Source: Saccharomyces paradoxus (taxonomy: Eukaryota; Ascomycota; Saccharomycetes; Saccharomycetales; Saccharomycetaceae). Taken from it: a DNA stretch of 64,000 nucleotides. The stretch covers positions 496,001-560,000 of the forward strand of contig NC_047496.1 in NCBI RefSeq assembly GCF_002079055.1, read 5' to 3'. Below, one piece after another: positions 20,416 to 34,400 of this stretch. Below the pieces are notes generated by a model. It worked only from the letters and a program-made list of their open reading frames with translations. It had not been told where the DNA came from and searched no databases. Both the position numbers and the translations under genes were made by a program. Positions within the stretch are counted from its first letter, which is position 1. Each line of letters starts with the position of its first letter.

Positions 20416-21123
20416 ATGAGTAGAAATGTAGATAAGGCTAACTCGGTCCTCGTACGATTTCAAGAGCAGCAGGCAGAGTCCGCAAGTGGATATAAAGATT
20501 ATTCACGTTACAAGAGGCCCAAGAACGTGTCCAAGGTAAAATCTATAAAAGAGGCCAATGAATGGAAACGACAGGTAAGCAAGGAGATAAAACAAAAAAG
20601 TACAAGAATATATGATCCTTCTTTGAATGAAGTGCAGATTACCGAACTTAACGACGAACTGAATAATCTTTTTAAAGAATGGAAGAGATGGCAGTGGCAC
20701 ATTGACCATACACTTATGGAAAAAAGAACCAAGAGAAAAACATTAGAGGACAGTCATGTGCTAGCAAATTCGGGGAAGCTGATAAATGGTAAGAGATATT
20801 TCGGAAGAGCCCTGGAATTGCCCGAAGTGCAAGAATGGCTCAAACAGTCTCAAAAGCAAAATGATGTGAATTCCGTAAATATCAAGCGCATACCGAAGAA
20901 CAAAAACGATTTTTATTACCACGGTAAAGTCACAGCCGTTCTAACCGAATTTGAGACCAACTGGACACCCATTTTGAAAGCACATTATAATGTGCCTGTG
21001 AATGAGAATGGAGAAGAAAGGGCATGGCAGACACAAGAAATTCATGTACCAACGTTGGCTGATATGGAGCATTGGTTAGTGCAGAGAAGAAAGAAGAAAC
21101 TGATGGAGGAACTTAACCTCTAA
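20416..21123 (+). CDS. ISY1: ISY1, splicing factor of the Prp19-associated complex
   Basis: This 235-residue protein has the same length as S. cerevisiae Isy1. The N-terminal half carries the conserved Isy1 family region (MSRNVDKANSVLVRFQEQQ, then long charged helices). Isy1 joins the NineTeen complex, interacts with Syf1 and helps fidelity of the first splicing step with Prp16. I see no RNA-binding motif beyond the charged helices. The upstream DNA has AAAACATAAAA at 20329-20339, an exact match to the ARS consensus core that I regard as chance in so short a promoter. Confidence 0.95.
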   Translation: MSRNVDKANSVLVRFQEQQAESASGYKDYSRYKRPKNVSKVKSIKEANEWKRQVSKEIKQKSTRIYDPSLNEVQITELNDELNNLFKEWKRWQWHIDHTLMEKRTKRKTLEDSHVLANSGKLINGKRYFGRALELPEVQEWLKQSQKQNDVNSVNIKRIPKNKNDFYYHGKVTAVLTEFETNWTPILKAHYNVPVNENGEERAWQTQEIHVPTLADMEHWLVQRRKKKLMEELNL

Positions 21124-23085
<1,962 letters not shown>

Positions 23086-23223
23086 GAATTTATAGGTAGA
23101 TAGAAGAATTTTTTTCAGCGTCCTTTGCATTTGGATAATTAATGCGATAGGATCAGATGGTTTTGCTCCCTTCAGCAACGTACGAAGTTTTTTTCTGCGG
23201 AGTTTCGTGAAATGAAGAATTCG

Positions 23224-23512
23224 TCTTGCTGGCAAAGGTTATAGTATTAGGTGTGCAAAATGTACCAGAAGTTCTCCTCGAGGATCTTGGAATCCACAAA
23301 AGGGAATCGATTATTCTACACAATAATTTTATCTTCAGGTTAAAGCGTTACCATCCTTATCATATTAGATTATTAATACTTGCGATCCAACTTCTATCAA
23401 ATTGGATGACAGTTCCTCATACCTTATGTGATCTTGTACATTGGGTGATGTTATCATAATGGTAATGTTAATAATGGTATATATGATTTGTTTAAAGATT
23501 GATCATCCAACA
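23224..23512 (-). repeat. degenerate delta LTR, solo
   Basis: Read on the minus strand it starts TGTTGGATGATCAATC at 23512. It contains AATCGATTCCCTTTTGTGG and ATCCTCGAGGAGAACTTC and fades near 23224. Many differences from the young deltas mark it as old. It ends 8 bp from the 5' end of tRNA-Gly, unusually close for a Ty1-type insertion. I could not find its target-site duplication. Confidence 0.85.
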
Positions 23513-23520
23513 AATAATTG

Positions 23521-23591
23521 GCGCAAGTGGTTTAGTGGTAAAATCCAACGTTGCCATCGTTGGGCCCCCGGTTCGATTCCGGGCTTGCGCA
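23521..23591 (+). tRNA. tRNA-Gly (GCC)
   Basis: The 71-nt gene starts GCGCAAGTGGTTTAGTGG. The anticodon loop reads TTGCCAT with anticodon GCC. The T-arm has GGTTCGATTCC and the acceptor stem closes with CTTGCGC plus the discriminator A. No intron is present. A T-rich run directly after (ATTTATTTTTTTC) would end Pol III transcription. Confidence 0.98.
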
Positions 23592-23764
23592 TTTATTTTT
23601 TTCTTCATACTTCATTTTTCGGAAAAGAGAGATGTTGTTAATTAAGGAAGCAAAAGTACTATATAGGATTGAACCGAACTTAGTGAACCAAGCCAAGCAG
23701 TCCCAAAATAGCCCTGAAGTGTCTGTATAGGGGTCCATATTTAGAAATCACGAGTTAGTAAAAA

Positions 23765-25462
23765 ATGTATCGCAGTAGAAACAGACCAAAAAGAGGTGGC
23801 GAAAATGAAGTTAAGGGACCAAATTCTGCATTGACTCAATTCTTGAGAGAAGAAGGGATCAGTGCTGAAAATATCAAACAAAAATGGTACCAACGACAGT
23901 CCAAGAAGCATGAGGATGCAACGGATGAAAAAAAAGGTAATTCGGAGGACGATGGCTTAACAGCGCAGGTATCTCCAGTAGTTGAAGAAGAAGAAATTGA
24001 TGACATTGGAACAGGCAGTGGCACCGACACAGAAACAGCCCAGGTCTCTTATGATGCTAGGATGAAATTAGTACCTGCCGATAGTGATGAAGAAGAATAT
24101 GAAACTAGCCGCGTGTCTGACACACCAGTCAGTTTAAGTACGGCTAATAACCGGGAATCATTGGCTAAAAAAAGGCAGAATACTGCAAAGATTATCCAAA
24201 GTCGTCGTAGAAGGCGTAAAAGAGCCGCTGATCTGTTGGACAGACGCGTCAATAAAGTATCTAGCTTACAAAGTCTTTGTATTACGAAAATTAGTGAAAA
24301 TATCTCCAAGTGGCAAAAAGAGGCCGATGAATCATCGAAGTTGGTGTTTAACAAATTGAGAGATGTCCTTGGTGGTGTATCGACTGCTAACTTGAATAAT
24401 TTGGCAAAAGCATTATCGAAGAATAGAGCCCTGAATGATCATACTCTGCAACTTTTCTTGAAGACAGATCTAACAAAGTTAACTTTCAGTGACTGTTCTA
24501 AAGTTTCATTTGATGGCTACAAAACGCTGGCCATTTTTTCACCACATCTCACCGAATTATCCTTACAAATGTGTGGGCAACTAAACAATGAATCATTACT
24601 TTACATTGCTGAAAAGTTACCGAAGTTGAAATCACTAAATTTGGATGGACCATTTCTGATCAACGAGGACACGTGGGAAAAGTTCTTTACAATTATGAAA
24701 GATAGATTAGAAGAGTTCCATATTTCTAATACGCACCGCTTCACTGATAAATCATTCTCCAATTTATTAATCAATTGCGGTTCTACCTTAGTTTCTTTAG
24801 GGTTATCCAGACTAGATTCCGTGTCAAACTACGCTTTACTACCGCAGTATCTAGTCAACGATAACTTTCACTGTCTCTGTATTGAATACCCATTCAATGA
24901 AGAAGATGTTAACGATGAAATTATCATAAATCTGCTAGGCCAAATTGGGCGCACGTTACGTAAATTGGTTTTGAATGGCTGTATTGATTTGACAGATTCA
25001 ATGATAATCAATGGCCTAACTGCATTCACGCCCGAGAAATGTCCATTGGAGGTATTGAGCTTGGAAGAATCAGATCAAATAACTACAGATTCACTGGCGT
25101 ACTTTTTCAGCAAAGTAGAACTAAATAATCTAATGGAATGCAGCTTTAGGAGGTGTTTACAATTGGGTGATATGGCAATCATAGAGCTATTACTTAACGG
25201 AGCAAAAGATAGTCTGAGAAGCCTAAGTCTCAATTCCTTAAAAGAGCTAACTACGGAAGCATTTGTGGCACTTGCCTGTCCTAATTTGACATATTTAGAT
25301 CTTGGTTTTGTGCGCTGTGTGGATGACTCGGTGATTCAAATGTTGGGTGAGCAAAATCCGAATTTAACTGTAATTGATGTTTTCGGAGATAATTTGGTCA
25401 CTGAAAAGGCCACAACGAGGCCTGGACTTACATTGATAGGGAGGCAAAGTGACAGTATATAA
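23765..25462 (+). CDS. RAD7: RAD7, nucleotide excision repair factor with leucine-rich repeats
   Basis: The protein has 565 residues, as in S. cerevisiae. The N-terminal 200 residues are charged and low in structure (acidic runs and an RRRRRKRAADLLDRR basic patch). From about residue 230 to the end come degenerate leucine-rich repeats such as LTELSLQMCGQLNNES. Rad7 works with Rad16 and Abf1 in global-genome repair of silenced DNA, and with Elc1 and Cul3 in a ubiquitin ligase. The gene starts 173 bp after tRNA-Gly. Confidence 0.96.
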   Translation: MYRSRNRPKRGGENEVKGPNSALTQFLREEGISAENIKQKWYQRQSKKHEDATDEKKGNSEDDGLTAQVSPVVEEEEIDDIGTGSGTDTETAQVSYDARMKLVPADSDEEEYETSRVSDTPVSLSTANNRESLAKKRQNTAKIIQSRRRRRKRAADLLDRRVNKVSSLQSLCITKISENISKWQKEADESSKLVFNKLRDVLGGVSTANLNNLAKALSKNRALNDHTLQLFLKTDLTKLTFSDCSKVSFDGYKTLAIFSPHLTELSLQMCGQLNNESLLYIAEKLPKLKSLNLDGPFLINEDTWEKFFTIMKDRLEEFHISNTHRFTDKSFSNLLINCGSTLVSLGLSRLDSVSNYALLPQYLVNDNFHCLCIEYPFNEEDVNDEIIINLLGQIGRTLRKLVLNGCIDLTDSMIINGLTAFTPEKCPLEVLSLEESDQITTDSLAYFFSKVELNNLMECSFRRCLQLGDMAIIELLLNGAKDSLRSLSLNSLKELTTEAFVALACPNLTYLDLGFVRCVDDSVIQMLGEQNPNLTVIDVFGDNLVTEKATTRPGLTLIGRQSDSI

Positions 25463-25726
25463 GAAAATAGAACCATATAAGACGGGCACTACGCAGAGAA
25501 GGAAAACTCAACAGCTGTTTTCTTCCTATTTTCCCGGAATCTTTTAATGTAGCCATTGTTTTCTATTGACGGGGTTTTATGGCATCTCGCGAATAATAAA
25601 CAAATAATAATGACAAAAAAAAATGTAAACTCATATGTTTAGGTACATAAAAGAAAAAAATCAGCGAGGAAGGGTAGAAAGAAAAACGTTCGGAAGCTTT
25701 TCTAATAGCGGGGACTTTTGTAAGCC

Positions 25727-27454
25727 ATGTCAATCAGGCCTCTCACGCTAACGGGTTTAGAGGAGCCGGAAACCTCTTTCGAAGAACTGAATACAACGCT
25801 ACCTCGATTTCAATCCCATGAAACATTGACATTAGAAAAAAATGCGCCACCATTGGGTACATCAACTTATATACCGACTCCGTCCTCAGTAGGTACGTCT
25901 GACACTGGCACGGTTTTTTCTAACAGTGCTGGTGCGTTCTGGTCTAATAAGCAAGCTGACGATGATCAAGATATGGAAGTAGACCAGGATGATGAGTTTT
26001 TAAACGACTTCCAGGAATTTCAAAACAAAAAGGATGATTTTGACGATGCTATTAAAACGAATTTTCATTTGAGAAACAGGTGTGGGACTGCTTCTTTCAA
26101 GAACGATGTTTTCGCAGAAGAGTTTGATAGAAAACTGAGTTTTGAAGATAGACCAAGGCTGAAGCAACCTAGATCAATGATGGAGTTGAAACCAAAAAGA
26201 AAACTATCGAATAGCGTAACTTCAAGAAACTTAAGGACCAGTAATTCTGTAAGGTTTAAGAAATCTATGCCAAACCTAGCTTTAGTCAATCCAGCGATTA
26301 GAGAAGAAGAAGACGATGAGGAGCACGACAGAGATGAACAGCGAATATTTGGCTACAAAAATGATGATCATACGCAAGACACAATTCTGGCGAAATTCAG
26401 TTCTGATGATGAAGGTGACTTTCTAACAGGATTTGAAGGGCTGAAGGGTGAAGCAATTGATGAAACGATTTCTTCGAACGATAAAAGGAGCGCCGAGCAA
26501 CCCCCTTTCTTACAAAAAAAGTCCTCCTCATCTTTGCCATTAAAGATATCGCCTGCACAATATGATATAGTAAAACACGACGAATTATTAACTCCGGGTC
26601 TTCATAGGCGACAACGAGAATGGAATACCCAGCAGGAACTGGACTCTTTTAGAGAAAAACGGCCAATAAGACACTATTTCAATCAAAATGTTCAACTCAA
26701 CGGCCCAGCTAAAATTAAAACCATAAAACAGCAAATTGATCATAATACTCCAATGAAGAAGGGTTCCATGATATATAACCCGAAGACTATGAAGTGGGAA
26801 GGAAATGAAAATGTTTTGAACAAATTTAGCGATGTGGATACAGCGAACAAGAAGGCTCTGTTGATAAAAAACAAGCTGCAACGAGACGCTGATTTTAAGA
26901 AGCAAAAATACTCTGATCTACAGCATTCAAGAGCTACTTCGAGGAATCAAAAGGTCGTTGGGAACATGATTCTGGACGAACAAAACTTAAGATGGGTTAG
27001 CTTTTCAGAGGAAGAACCAGACCCTTTTGCAGGCATTCCTGAGATAAACTTACCACCGGTTGGCAAAACCATGAAAAAACGCAGCTCCTCACCATTTTTG
27101 CGTTCTCAAAGCCAAGTTAACCCACCATTTCCTTCAAATGACAATATTGGCGGTTATCAAAGTACGGCCGCTCAAGCAAGACTCCGTAAATACCATTCAA
27201 TGAGAACACTTAACAGTACAACAAATGGTCCAGAACTAAATTCCACTTTCCATTTGAGTTCAAGGGCATTAGAAAAATTTTACCACGAGGAGAACAGGTG
27301 GTGCAAAAAATTGGCCCCATGGTTTATACCGCAAGATGAGACCATTATCAGTGTTGATGAAGAAACTATCATGGATGAAAGTACAGTTAGTAGTAAGAGA
27401 AAATCCTACATGTACGAAATTAGGAACATGGTAATTAATTCAACAAAAGATTAG
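25727..27454 (+). CDS. BFA1: BFA1, GAP subunit for Tem1 (spindle position checkpoint)
   Basis: The protein has 575 residues (574 in S. cerevisiae). It is mostly low-complexity and acidic in the first third, with a conserved C-terminal block around residues 320-430 (for example KKGSMIYNPKTMKWEGNE and ILDEQNLRWVSFSEEEPDPF). Bfa1 with Bub2 forms the GAP that holds Tem1 inactive at spindle pole bodies until the spindle is placed correctly; Cdc5 and Kin4 control it. Many Ser/Thr sites are present. It is in tandem between RAD7 and KCH1. Confidence 0.95.
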   Translation: MSIRPLTLTGLEEPETSFEELNTTLPRFQSHETLTLEKNAPPLGTSTYIPTPSSVGTSDTGTVFSNSAGAFWSNKQADDDQDMEVDQDDEFLNDFQEFQNKKDDFDDAIKTNFHLRNRCGTASFKNDVFAEEFDRKLSFEDRPRLKQPRSMMELKPKRKLSNSVTSRNLRTSNSVRFKKSMPNLALVNPAIREEEDDEEHDRDEQRIFGYKNDDHTQDTILAKFSSDDEGDFLTGFEGLKGEAIDETISSNDKRSAEQPPFLQKKSSSSLPLKISPAQYDIVKHDELLTPGLHRRQREWNTQQELDSFREKRPIRHYFNQNVQLNGPAKIKTIKQQIDHNTPMKKGSMIYNPKTMKWEGNENVLNKFSDVDTANKKALLIKNKLQRDADFKKQKYSDLQHSRATSRNQKVVGNMILDEQNLRWVSFSEEEPDPFAGIPEINLPPVGKTMKKRSSSPFLRSQSQVNPPFPSNDNIGGYQSTAAQARLRKYHSMRTLNSTTNGPELNSTFHLSSRALEKFYHEENRWCKKLAPWFIPQDETIISVDEETIMDESTVSSKRKSYMYEIRNMVINSTKD

Positions 27455-27751
27455 CCCTTTTGTCCTCTTATGACTGTTCTTTTACCGTTATCTTGAATAC
27501 ATTTATCTTGCATTCCAAAATTAGAATTTTAAATCGTGTCAACTTTTTGGCCGCATTTCGCGCTTGATAGAAAAAGAAATGTTGCAGAAAATTCGAATAG
27601 ATGTTTCATATGAAACTAGACCATCAGGGACACACCAGCATTCCTGAAAGAAGAGCACTTGGTGATTAATAAAACGGATCTTTATGAATTGTTTAGCGAA
27701 CACTCCGAACATTTCATGATTACTTAAACCAGTGGGAACAGAAAATCGAAA

Positions 27752-29251
27752 ATGTTTAACCATGATTGGAAGTACTCCATTAATTCTAAGACTTTCGCTG
27801 ACCTAAACATTGAATTATTCCGAAACCACAAGTTTAAAACTGTTTTAAATTATCTAATAGGTGTAGTTGGGTGGAATGGATTGAAAGTGGCTCTTTTTGT
27901 TTCTGACGTTTACACATGTATTAAATTATTGGCATTCAACTCCTGGTCAAATAACATCATCAAGCCATACTTATCTTTCAAAATATCCAAATGGTTGTTT
28001 AGTGGCTGTATTTTAGCATCCATTGTACTATTGATATGGGAGGCTATAGCAGGGATGAGGATTTACAGAACGGGAAATATCTCATTGACTTATGTCAACA
28101 ATTTTTCCAGAAACCTAAATTCAGTGCTCAATTATTCCAAGTTTTGTGTTTATAATATGATCGAACGAAAAGGTTTTCGACAAAAAATGACTTTTTTTAC
28201 TTTTTTCCAACTAAAAGATTGTATCAGGTTAATTTTCACGGATACTCCAAGGCAAGTTATCAATGGTCTTACACTATGGTCAGTTCTCGTGACAGTGAAT
28301 AAAAACGAGGATCTAGGCGACCTGGAATCATTTACTGGCTTAATCAACAAAATAAAGAACATTGGTCAGACTAATCATGAAGAAGCAGTGATATTGTCGC
28401 TCATGCTGTTTTCGTTCATCATTTGGGCTTTATTTGTTTTCAAGTTCTTGCTTGCTATCGTTTGCTCGATTTTTGTCTATTATAAAATAATCAATGACCA
28501 GCAATACAGCGGGTTGCGTGAATATATTTGTGTTACCGTCAGCGAGAATGTTGATGAACTTGTTGAAAGACAAAGGAAAAAGGAAAATGATAACACAATT
28601 TATAAGACAGGCCTACTCGAATCCCAGACTTTTGATGACTTTAAAGAAGTTGAAAATACAGTCGAGTCGTCTTTTAATGATACATCATACACCTCTAATA
28701 ACGATTCTACGATTGAACTAATAGAGAGAAGGCCTGAATGTATAAGTCAAGATGCATGTGGGCCTATTTCCACAATGAAAAAAACAGAAACAATGGAATC
28801 GTTTGTCGATAATTCCAATCCACAATATGCCACTAGATTTTCTGCAATTTTAGACTCACCATATATCAATAGCTACAATGGCAATAATATAGAGAAAACA
28901 AAAACGCAAAAAAGAAGCGTTGTAGATACTCCGAAGTATGAGGATTTGTCTTCCTCTGGAAATTTTAACCAAATACCCTTTACTACTAGGTTATTAAAAT
29001 CTACAACTTCTACGGAATTTCGTCAGCCATTAGATTCAATACCAAATACGAGTAACAACCTCCAAAAATTGAATAGTAACAGTAGTAGACCTAGACCACC
29101 TCGCTTACAGACAAGCGGTTTGATGAATTTGAACGCTGCTTCAAATGATAATGAAAGGATTTATACTCCAATGAAGGCGTACTTCAGGGAAGCTGATCTT
29201 CCGAGGAAAGGTTTGCTAGAAGATGAAGATCGTGCATTCTTTTATACTTAA
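27752..29251 (+). CDS. KCH1: KCH1, plasma-membrane potassium transporter
   Basis: The protein has 499 residues (497 in S. cerevisiae). The N-terminal 250 residues contain hydrophobic segments, at about residues 35-55, 83-104 and 208-235, as in the Kch1/Prm6 family. The C-terminal half is Ser/Asn-rich and probably cytosolic. Kch1 and its paralogue Prm6 carry a K+ current that activates the high-affinity Ca2+ influx system during the pheromone response. The start is the first ATG of the frame (MFNHDWKYS). Downstream lies the layered Ty1/delta insertion. Confidence 0.94.
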   Translation: MFNHDWKYSINSKTFADLNIELFRNHKFKTVLNYLIGVVGWNGLKVALFVSDVYTCIKLLAFNSWSNNIIKPYLSFKISKWLFSGCILASIVLLIWEAIAGMRIYRTGNISLTYVNNFSRNLNSVLNYSKFCVYNMIERKGFRQKMTFFTFFQLKDCIRLIFTDTPRQVINGLTLWSVLVTVNKNEDLGDLESFTGLINKIKNIGQTNHEEAVILSLMLFSFIIWALFVFKFLLAIVCSIFVYYKIINDQQYSGLREYICVTVSENVDELVERQRKKENDNTIYKTGLLESQTFDDFKEVENTVESSFNDTSYTSNNDSTIELIERRPECISQDACGPISTMKKTETMESFVDNSNPQYATRFSAILDSPYINSYNGNNIEKTKTQKRSVVDTPKYEDLSSSGNFNQIPFTTRLLKSTTSTEFRQPLDSIPNTSNNLQKLNSNSSRPRPPRLQTSGLMNLNAASNDNERIYTPMKAYFREADLPRKGLLEDEDRAFFYT

Positions 29252-29813
29252 TAGGCAGGCAAAAACCCTTTGCATATTTCATAAAATTAGATAGACGTAA
29301 TAAGAAATAGTTGTCAGCATGTTTCTGACAAAATAATACATCTTTTGTAAAACTATTTTCATATATTAGAATTAGTGCCCGTTTCTAACGCAAACAATGC
29401 AGCCCATATAAAAGTCTCTTTCAAAACTCTTTTGACGGTCTGGTTGAAGAAGAGTTCGGAATGGAGCGAGAATGAATTTACGGTGCGTGAGTTTTTAGAA
29501 TGGAGTTTGCTCATTTAATTTGAGAATTGGGTGAATAATTAGATAATTGTTGGGATTCCATTGTTACTAAAGGCTATAATATTAAGTATATAGAATATAC
29601 TAGAAGTTCTCCTCGAGGATATAGGAATCCACAAAAGGGAATCGATAGTTTTTATATAGTGTTATTACCTTATCTTCTTTCCTTTTATACGTTGTCATTC
29701 ATTATCCTATTACATTATCAATCCTTGCATTTCAGCTTCCATTAGATTGGATGACTGTTTCTCAATCTTTATGCCATTCTCTTGCACCGCATGTTACGAT
29801 ATAATGCTAAATA

Positions 29814-30131
29814 TGTTGGAATGAAATTCTAATATCATCTATTTAATAGTATATTATAATATGCGGTGCAAGAGGATGACATAAAGATTGAGAAACAGTC
29901 ATCCAATCTAATGGAAGCTGAAATGCAAGGATTGATAATGTAATAGGATAATGAATAACAACATATAAAAAGAAAGAAGATAAAATAATAACACTATGTA
30001 GAACTATCGATTCCCTTTTGTGGATTCCTATATCCTGGAGGAGAACTTCTAGTATATTCTATATACCTAATATTATAGCCTTTAGTAACAATGGAATCCC
30101 AACAATTATCTAATTACCCACACAATTCTCA
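29814..30131 (+). repeat. Ty1 5' LTR (delta)
   Basis: The LTR starts TGTTGGAATG and ends AATTCTCA. It holds the promoter of the element (a TATAAAA motif at 29963) and the first codons of gag, whose ATG is at 30091. Confidence 0.95.
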
Positions 30132-31413
30132 TGGTAGCGCCTGTGCTTCGGTTACTTCTAAGGAAGTCCACACAAATCAAGATCCGTTAGACGTTTCAGC
30201 TTCCAAAATTCAAGAATATGATAAGGCTTCCACTAAGGCTAACTCTCAACAGACAACAACACCTGCTTCATCAGCTGTTCCAGAGAACCCCCATCATGCC
30301 TCTCCTCAAACTGCTCAGTCACATTCACCACAGAATGGGCCGTACCCACAGCAGTGCATGATGACCCAAAACCAAGCCAATCCATCTGGTTGGTCATTTT
30401 ACGGACACCCATCTATGATTCCGTATACACCTTATCAAATGTCGCCTATGTACTTTCCACCTGGGCCACAATCACAGTTTCCGCAGTATCCACCATCAGT
30501 TGGAACGCCTCTGAGCACCCCATCACCTGAGTCAGGTAATACATTTACTGATTCATCTTCAGCGGACTCTGATATGACATCCACTAAAAAATATGTCAGA
30601 CCACCACCAATGTTAACCTCACCTAATGACTTTCTAAATTGGGTTAAAACATACATCAAATTTTTACAAAACTCGAATCTCGGTGATATTATTCCGACAG
30701 TAAACGGAAAACCCGTACGTCAGATCACTGATGATGAACTCACCTTCTTGTATAACACTTTTCAAATATTTGCTCCCTCTCAATTCCTACCTACCTGGGT
30801 CAAAGACATCCTATCTGTTGATTATACGGATATCATGAAAATTCTTTCCAAAAGTATTGAAAAAACGCAATCTGATACCCAAGAGGCAAATGACATTGTG
30901 ACCCTGGCAAATTTGCAATATAATGGCAGTACACCTGCAGATGCATTTGAAACAAAAGTCACAAACATTATCGACAGACTAAATAATAATGGCATTCATA
31001 TCAATAACAAGGTCGCATGCCAATTAATTATGAGAGGTCTATCTGGCGAATATAAATTTTTACGCTACACACGTCATCGACATCTAAATATGACAGTTGC
31101 TGAACTGTTCTTAGATATCCATGCTATTTATGAAGAACAACAGGGATCGAGAAACAGTAAACCTAATTACAGGAGAAATCCGAGTGATGAGAAGAATGAT
31201 TCTCACACCTATACGAATACAACCAAACCCAAAGTTATAGCTCGAAATCCTCAAAAAACAAATAATTCGAAATCGAAAACAGCCAGGGCTCATAATGTAT
31301 CCACATCTAATAACTCTCCCAACACTGACAACGATTCCATCAGTAAATCAACTACTGAACCGATTCAATTGAACAATAAGCACGACCTTCATCTTAGGCC
31401 AGAAACTTACTGA
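30091..31413 (+). CDS. Ty1 gag (capsid protein, TYA)
   Basis: This 440-codon frame starts [20 protein letters not shown] inside the 5' LTR, the normal place. The N-terminal Pro/Ser/Gln-rich part, the central capsid region ([19 protein letters not shown]) and the basic C-terminal nucleic-acid chaperone region match canonical Ty1 Gag. The protein forms the virus-like particle. Confidence 0.95.
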   Translation: MESQQLSNYPHNSHGSACASVTSKEVHTNQDPLDVSASKIQEYDKASTKANSQQTTTPASSAVPENPHHASPQTAQSHSPQNGPYPQQCMMTQNQANPSGWSFYGHPSMIPYTPYQMSPMYFPPGPQSQFPQYPPSVGTPLSTPSPESGNTFTDSSSADSDMTSTKKYVRPPPMLTSPNDFLNWVKTYIKFLQNSNLGDIIPTVNGKPVRQITDDELTFLYNTFQIFAPSQFLPTWVKDILSVDYTDIMKILSKSIEKTQSDTQEANDIVTLANLQYNGSTPADAFETKVTNIIDRLNNNGIHINNKVACQLIMRGLSGEYKFLRYTRHRHLNMTVAELFLDIHAIYEEQQGSRNSKPNYRRNPSDEKNDSHTYTNTTKPKVIARNPQKTNNSKSKTARAHNVSTSNNSPNTDNDSISKSTTEPIQLNNKHDLHLRPETY

Positions 31414-34400
31414 ATCTACAGTAAATCATACGAATCATTCCGACGATGAACTTCCTGGACACCTTCTTCTTGATTCAGGAGCATCACGAACTCTTATAAG
31501 ATCTGCCCATCACATACACTCAGCGATATCTAATCCCGACATAAGCGTAGTTGATGTTCAAAAAAACAATATACCAATTAACGCTGTTGGTGATCTTCAA
31601 TTTCACTTCCAGGACGACACCAAAACAACAATAAAGGTATTGCACACACCTAACATAGCCTATGACTTACTCAGTTTGAATGAACTGGCTGCACTAAATA
31701 TTACAGCGTGCTTTACCAAAAACGTCTTAGAACGACCTGACGGCACCGTACTTGCACCTATCGTAAAACATGGAGACTTTTACTGGGTGTCTAAAAGGTA
31801 CTTGCTTCCGTCGAATATCTCAGTACCCACAATTAATAACGTTCACACAAGTGAAAACACACGTAAGTATCCTTATCCTTTCATTCATCGGATGCTTGCG
31901 CATGCCAATGCCCAGACAATTAGATATTCACTTAAAAAGAACACTATTACGTATTTCAATGAATCAGATGTTGACTGGTCTAACGCTAGTGATTATCAAT
32001 GTCCCGATTGTTTAATCGGCAAAAGCACCAAACATAGACATATCATAGGATCACGGCTAAAATACCAAAGTTCATATGAACCTTTTCAATACTTACATAC
32101 TGACATATTTGGGCCTGTTCACAACCTACCAAAGAGTGCACCATCCTATTTCATCTCATTCACTGATGAGAAAACAAAATTCCGTTGGGTTTATCCATTA
32201 CACGACCGTCGCGAGGACTCTATTCTCGATATCTTTACTAAGATACTAGCTTTCATTAAAAACCAGTTTCAGTCCAATGTTTTGGTTATTCAAATGGACC
32301 GTGGTTCTGAGTACACTAACAAAACTCTCCATAAATTCCTTGAAAAATATGGCATAACCCCATGTTATACAACCACAGCGGATTCCCGAGCACATGGTGT
32401 AGCTGAACGGCTGAACCGTACCTTATTAGATGACTGTCGTACTCAACTGCAATGTAGTGGTCTACCGAATCATCTATGGTTCTCGGCAGTCGAATTTTCT
32501 ACTATCGTACGGAACTCACTAGCTTCACCTAAAAGCAAAAAATCCGCAAGACAACTCGCTGGGTTGGCAGGACTCGACATCAGTACTTTATTACCTTTCG
32601 GTCAACCCGTTATAGTCAATAATCATAACCCTGACTCCAAAATTCATCCTCGTGGCATTCCTGGCTACGCTCTACATCCATCTCGAAACTCTTATGGATA
32701 TATCATCTATGTCCCATCTTTGAAGAAGACAGTAGATACAACTAATTACGTTATTCTTCAGGGCAAGGAATCCAGATTAGACCAATTCAATTACGACGCA
32801 CTCACCTTCGATGAAGACGTGAATCGTATAACTGCTTCATATCAATCGTTCATTGCTTCAAATGAGATCCAACAATCTAACGATCTTAACATAGAATCTG
32901 ACCATGATTTTCAATCTGACGTTGAACTGAACCCTGACCACCAGAGAAATGTCCCTTCAAACGTTCCGATTCCAACTGACTCCCCACCTCCATCAACTCA
33001 TACTGAAGATTCAAAACCTATATCTGAAATCAATCTTCGTGCACCCAAAGAAGTTGATCCTAACATATCTGAATCTAATATTCTTCCATCTAAGAAGAGA
33101 TCTAACATCCCCCAAATTTCTGCTACCGACAGTGCCGGTTCGGGTGGTATAAATAAATCAGATGTTCCTTTACTTACTCCTTTGTCCAAATCTGACACAC
33201 AAAATTCATACCAAGCCAGTGAATCTGATAATTTGAGTGACTCAGACTCACACAGCGACATTGATACTGACTCTACAAACGTGACAATACCCAGTTTGGG
33301 TGGTACCAACAACAAAACTGTTCCGCAGACAAGTGACCAAGAGACTGAGAAAAGGATTATACATCGTTCACCTTCAATCGATGCTTCTCCACCGGAAAAT
33401 AATTCATCGCACAATATTGTTCCTATCAAAACGCCAACTAATGTTTCTGAACAGAATACCGAGGAATCTATTATCGCTGATCTCCCACTCCCTGATCTAT
33501 CTCCAGAATCTCCTACCGAATTCCCTGACCCATTTAAAGAACTCCCACCGATAAATTCTCATCAAACTAATTCCAGTTTGGGTGGTATGGATGACTCTAA
33601 TATCTCTGCTACTATCACTAGTAAGAAAAGATCATTAGAAGATAATGAAACTGAAATTGAAGTATCACGAGACACATGGAATAGTAAGAATATGCGTAGC
33701 TTAGAACCTCCAAGGTCAAAGAAACGAATACATCTAATCGCGGCTGTAAAAGCAGTAAAATCAATCAAACCAATACGAACAACCTTAAGATACGATGAGG
33801 CAATCACCTATAATAAAGATATTAAAGAAAAGGAAAAATATATCGAAGCATACCACAAAGAAGTCAACCAACTGTTGAAAATGAATACTTGGGACACTGA
33901 CAAATATTATGACAGAAAAGAAATAGACCCTAAAAGAGTAATAAACTCAATGTTTATCTTCAACAAGAAACGTGACGGAACTCATAAAGCTAGATTTGTT
34001 GCAAGAGGTGACATTCAGCATCCTGATACGTACGATACAGGTATGCAATCCAACACTGTACATCATTATGCGTTGATGACATCCCTATCACTTGCATTAG
34101 ACGATGACTCCTTCATTACACAATTAGACATATCTTCGGCGTACTTGTATGCAGACATCAAAGAAGAATTATACATAAGACCTCCACCACATTTAGGAAT
34201 GAACAACAAGTTAATACGGTTGAGGAAATCACTTTATGGTTTGAAACAAAGTGGTGCAAACTGGTATGAAACGATCAAATCATATCTGATTGAACAATGT
34301 GATATGGAAGAAGTTCGCGGATGGTCATGCGTATTTAAGAATAGTCAAGTAACAATTTGCTTATTCGTCGATGATATGATATTGTTCAGCAAAGACTTAA

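Noticed and set aside
33300-33554. Plus-strand frame of 84 codons inside Ty1 pol
   Set aside because: It is an out-of-frame overlap with the low-complexity linker of pol.
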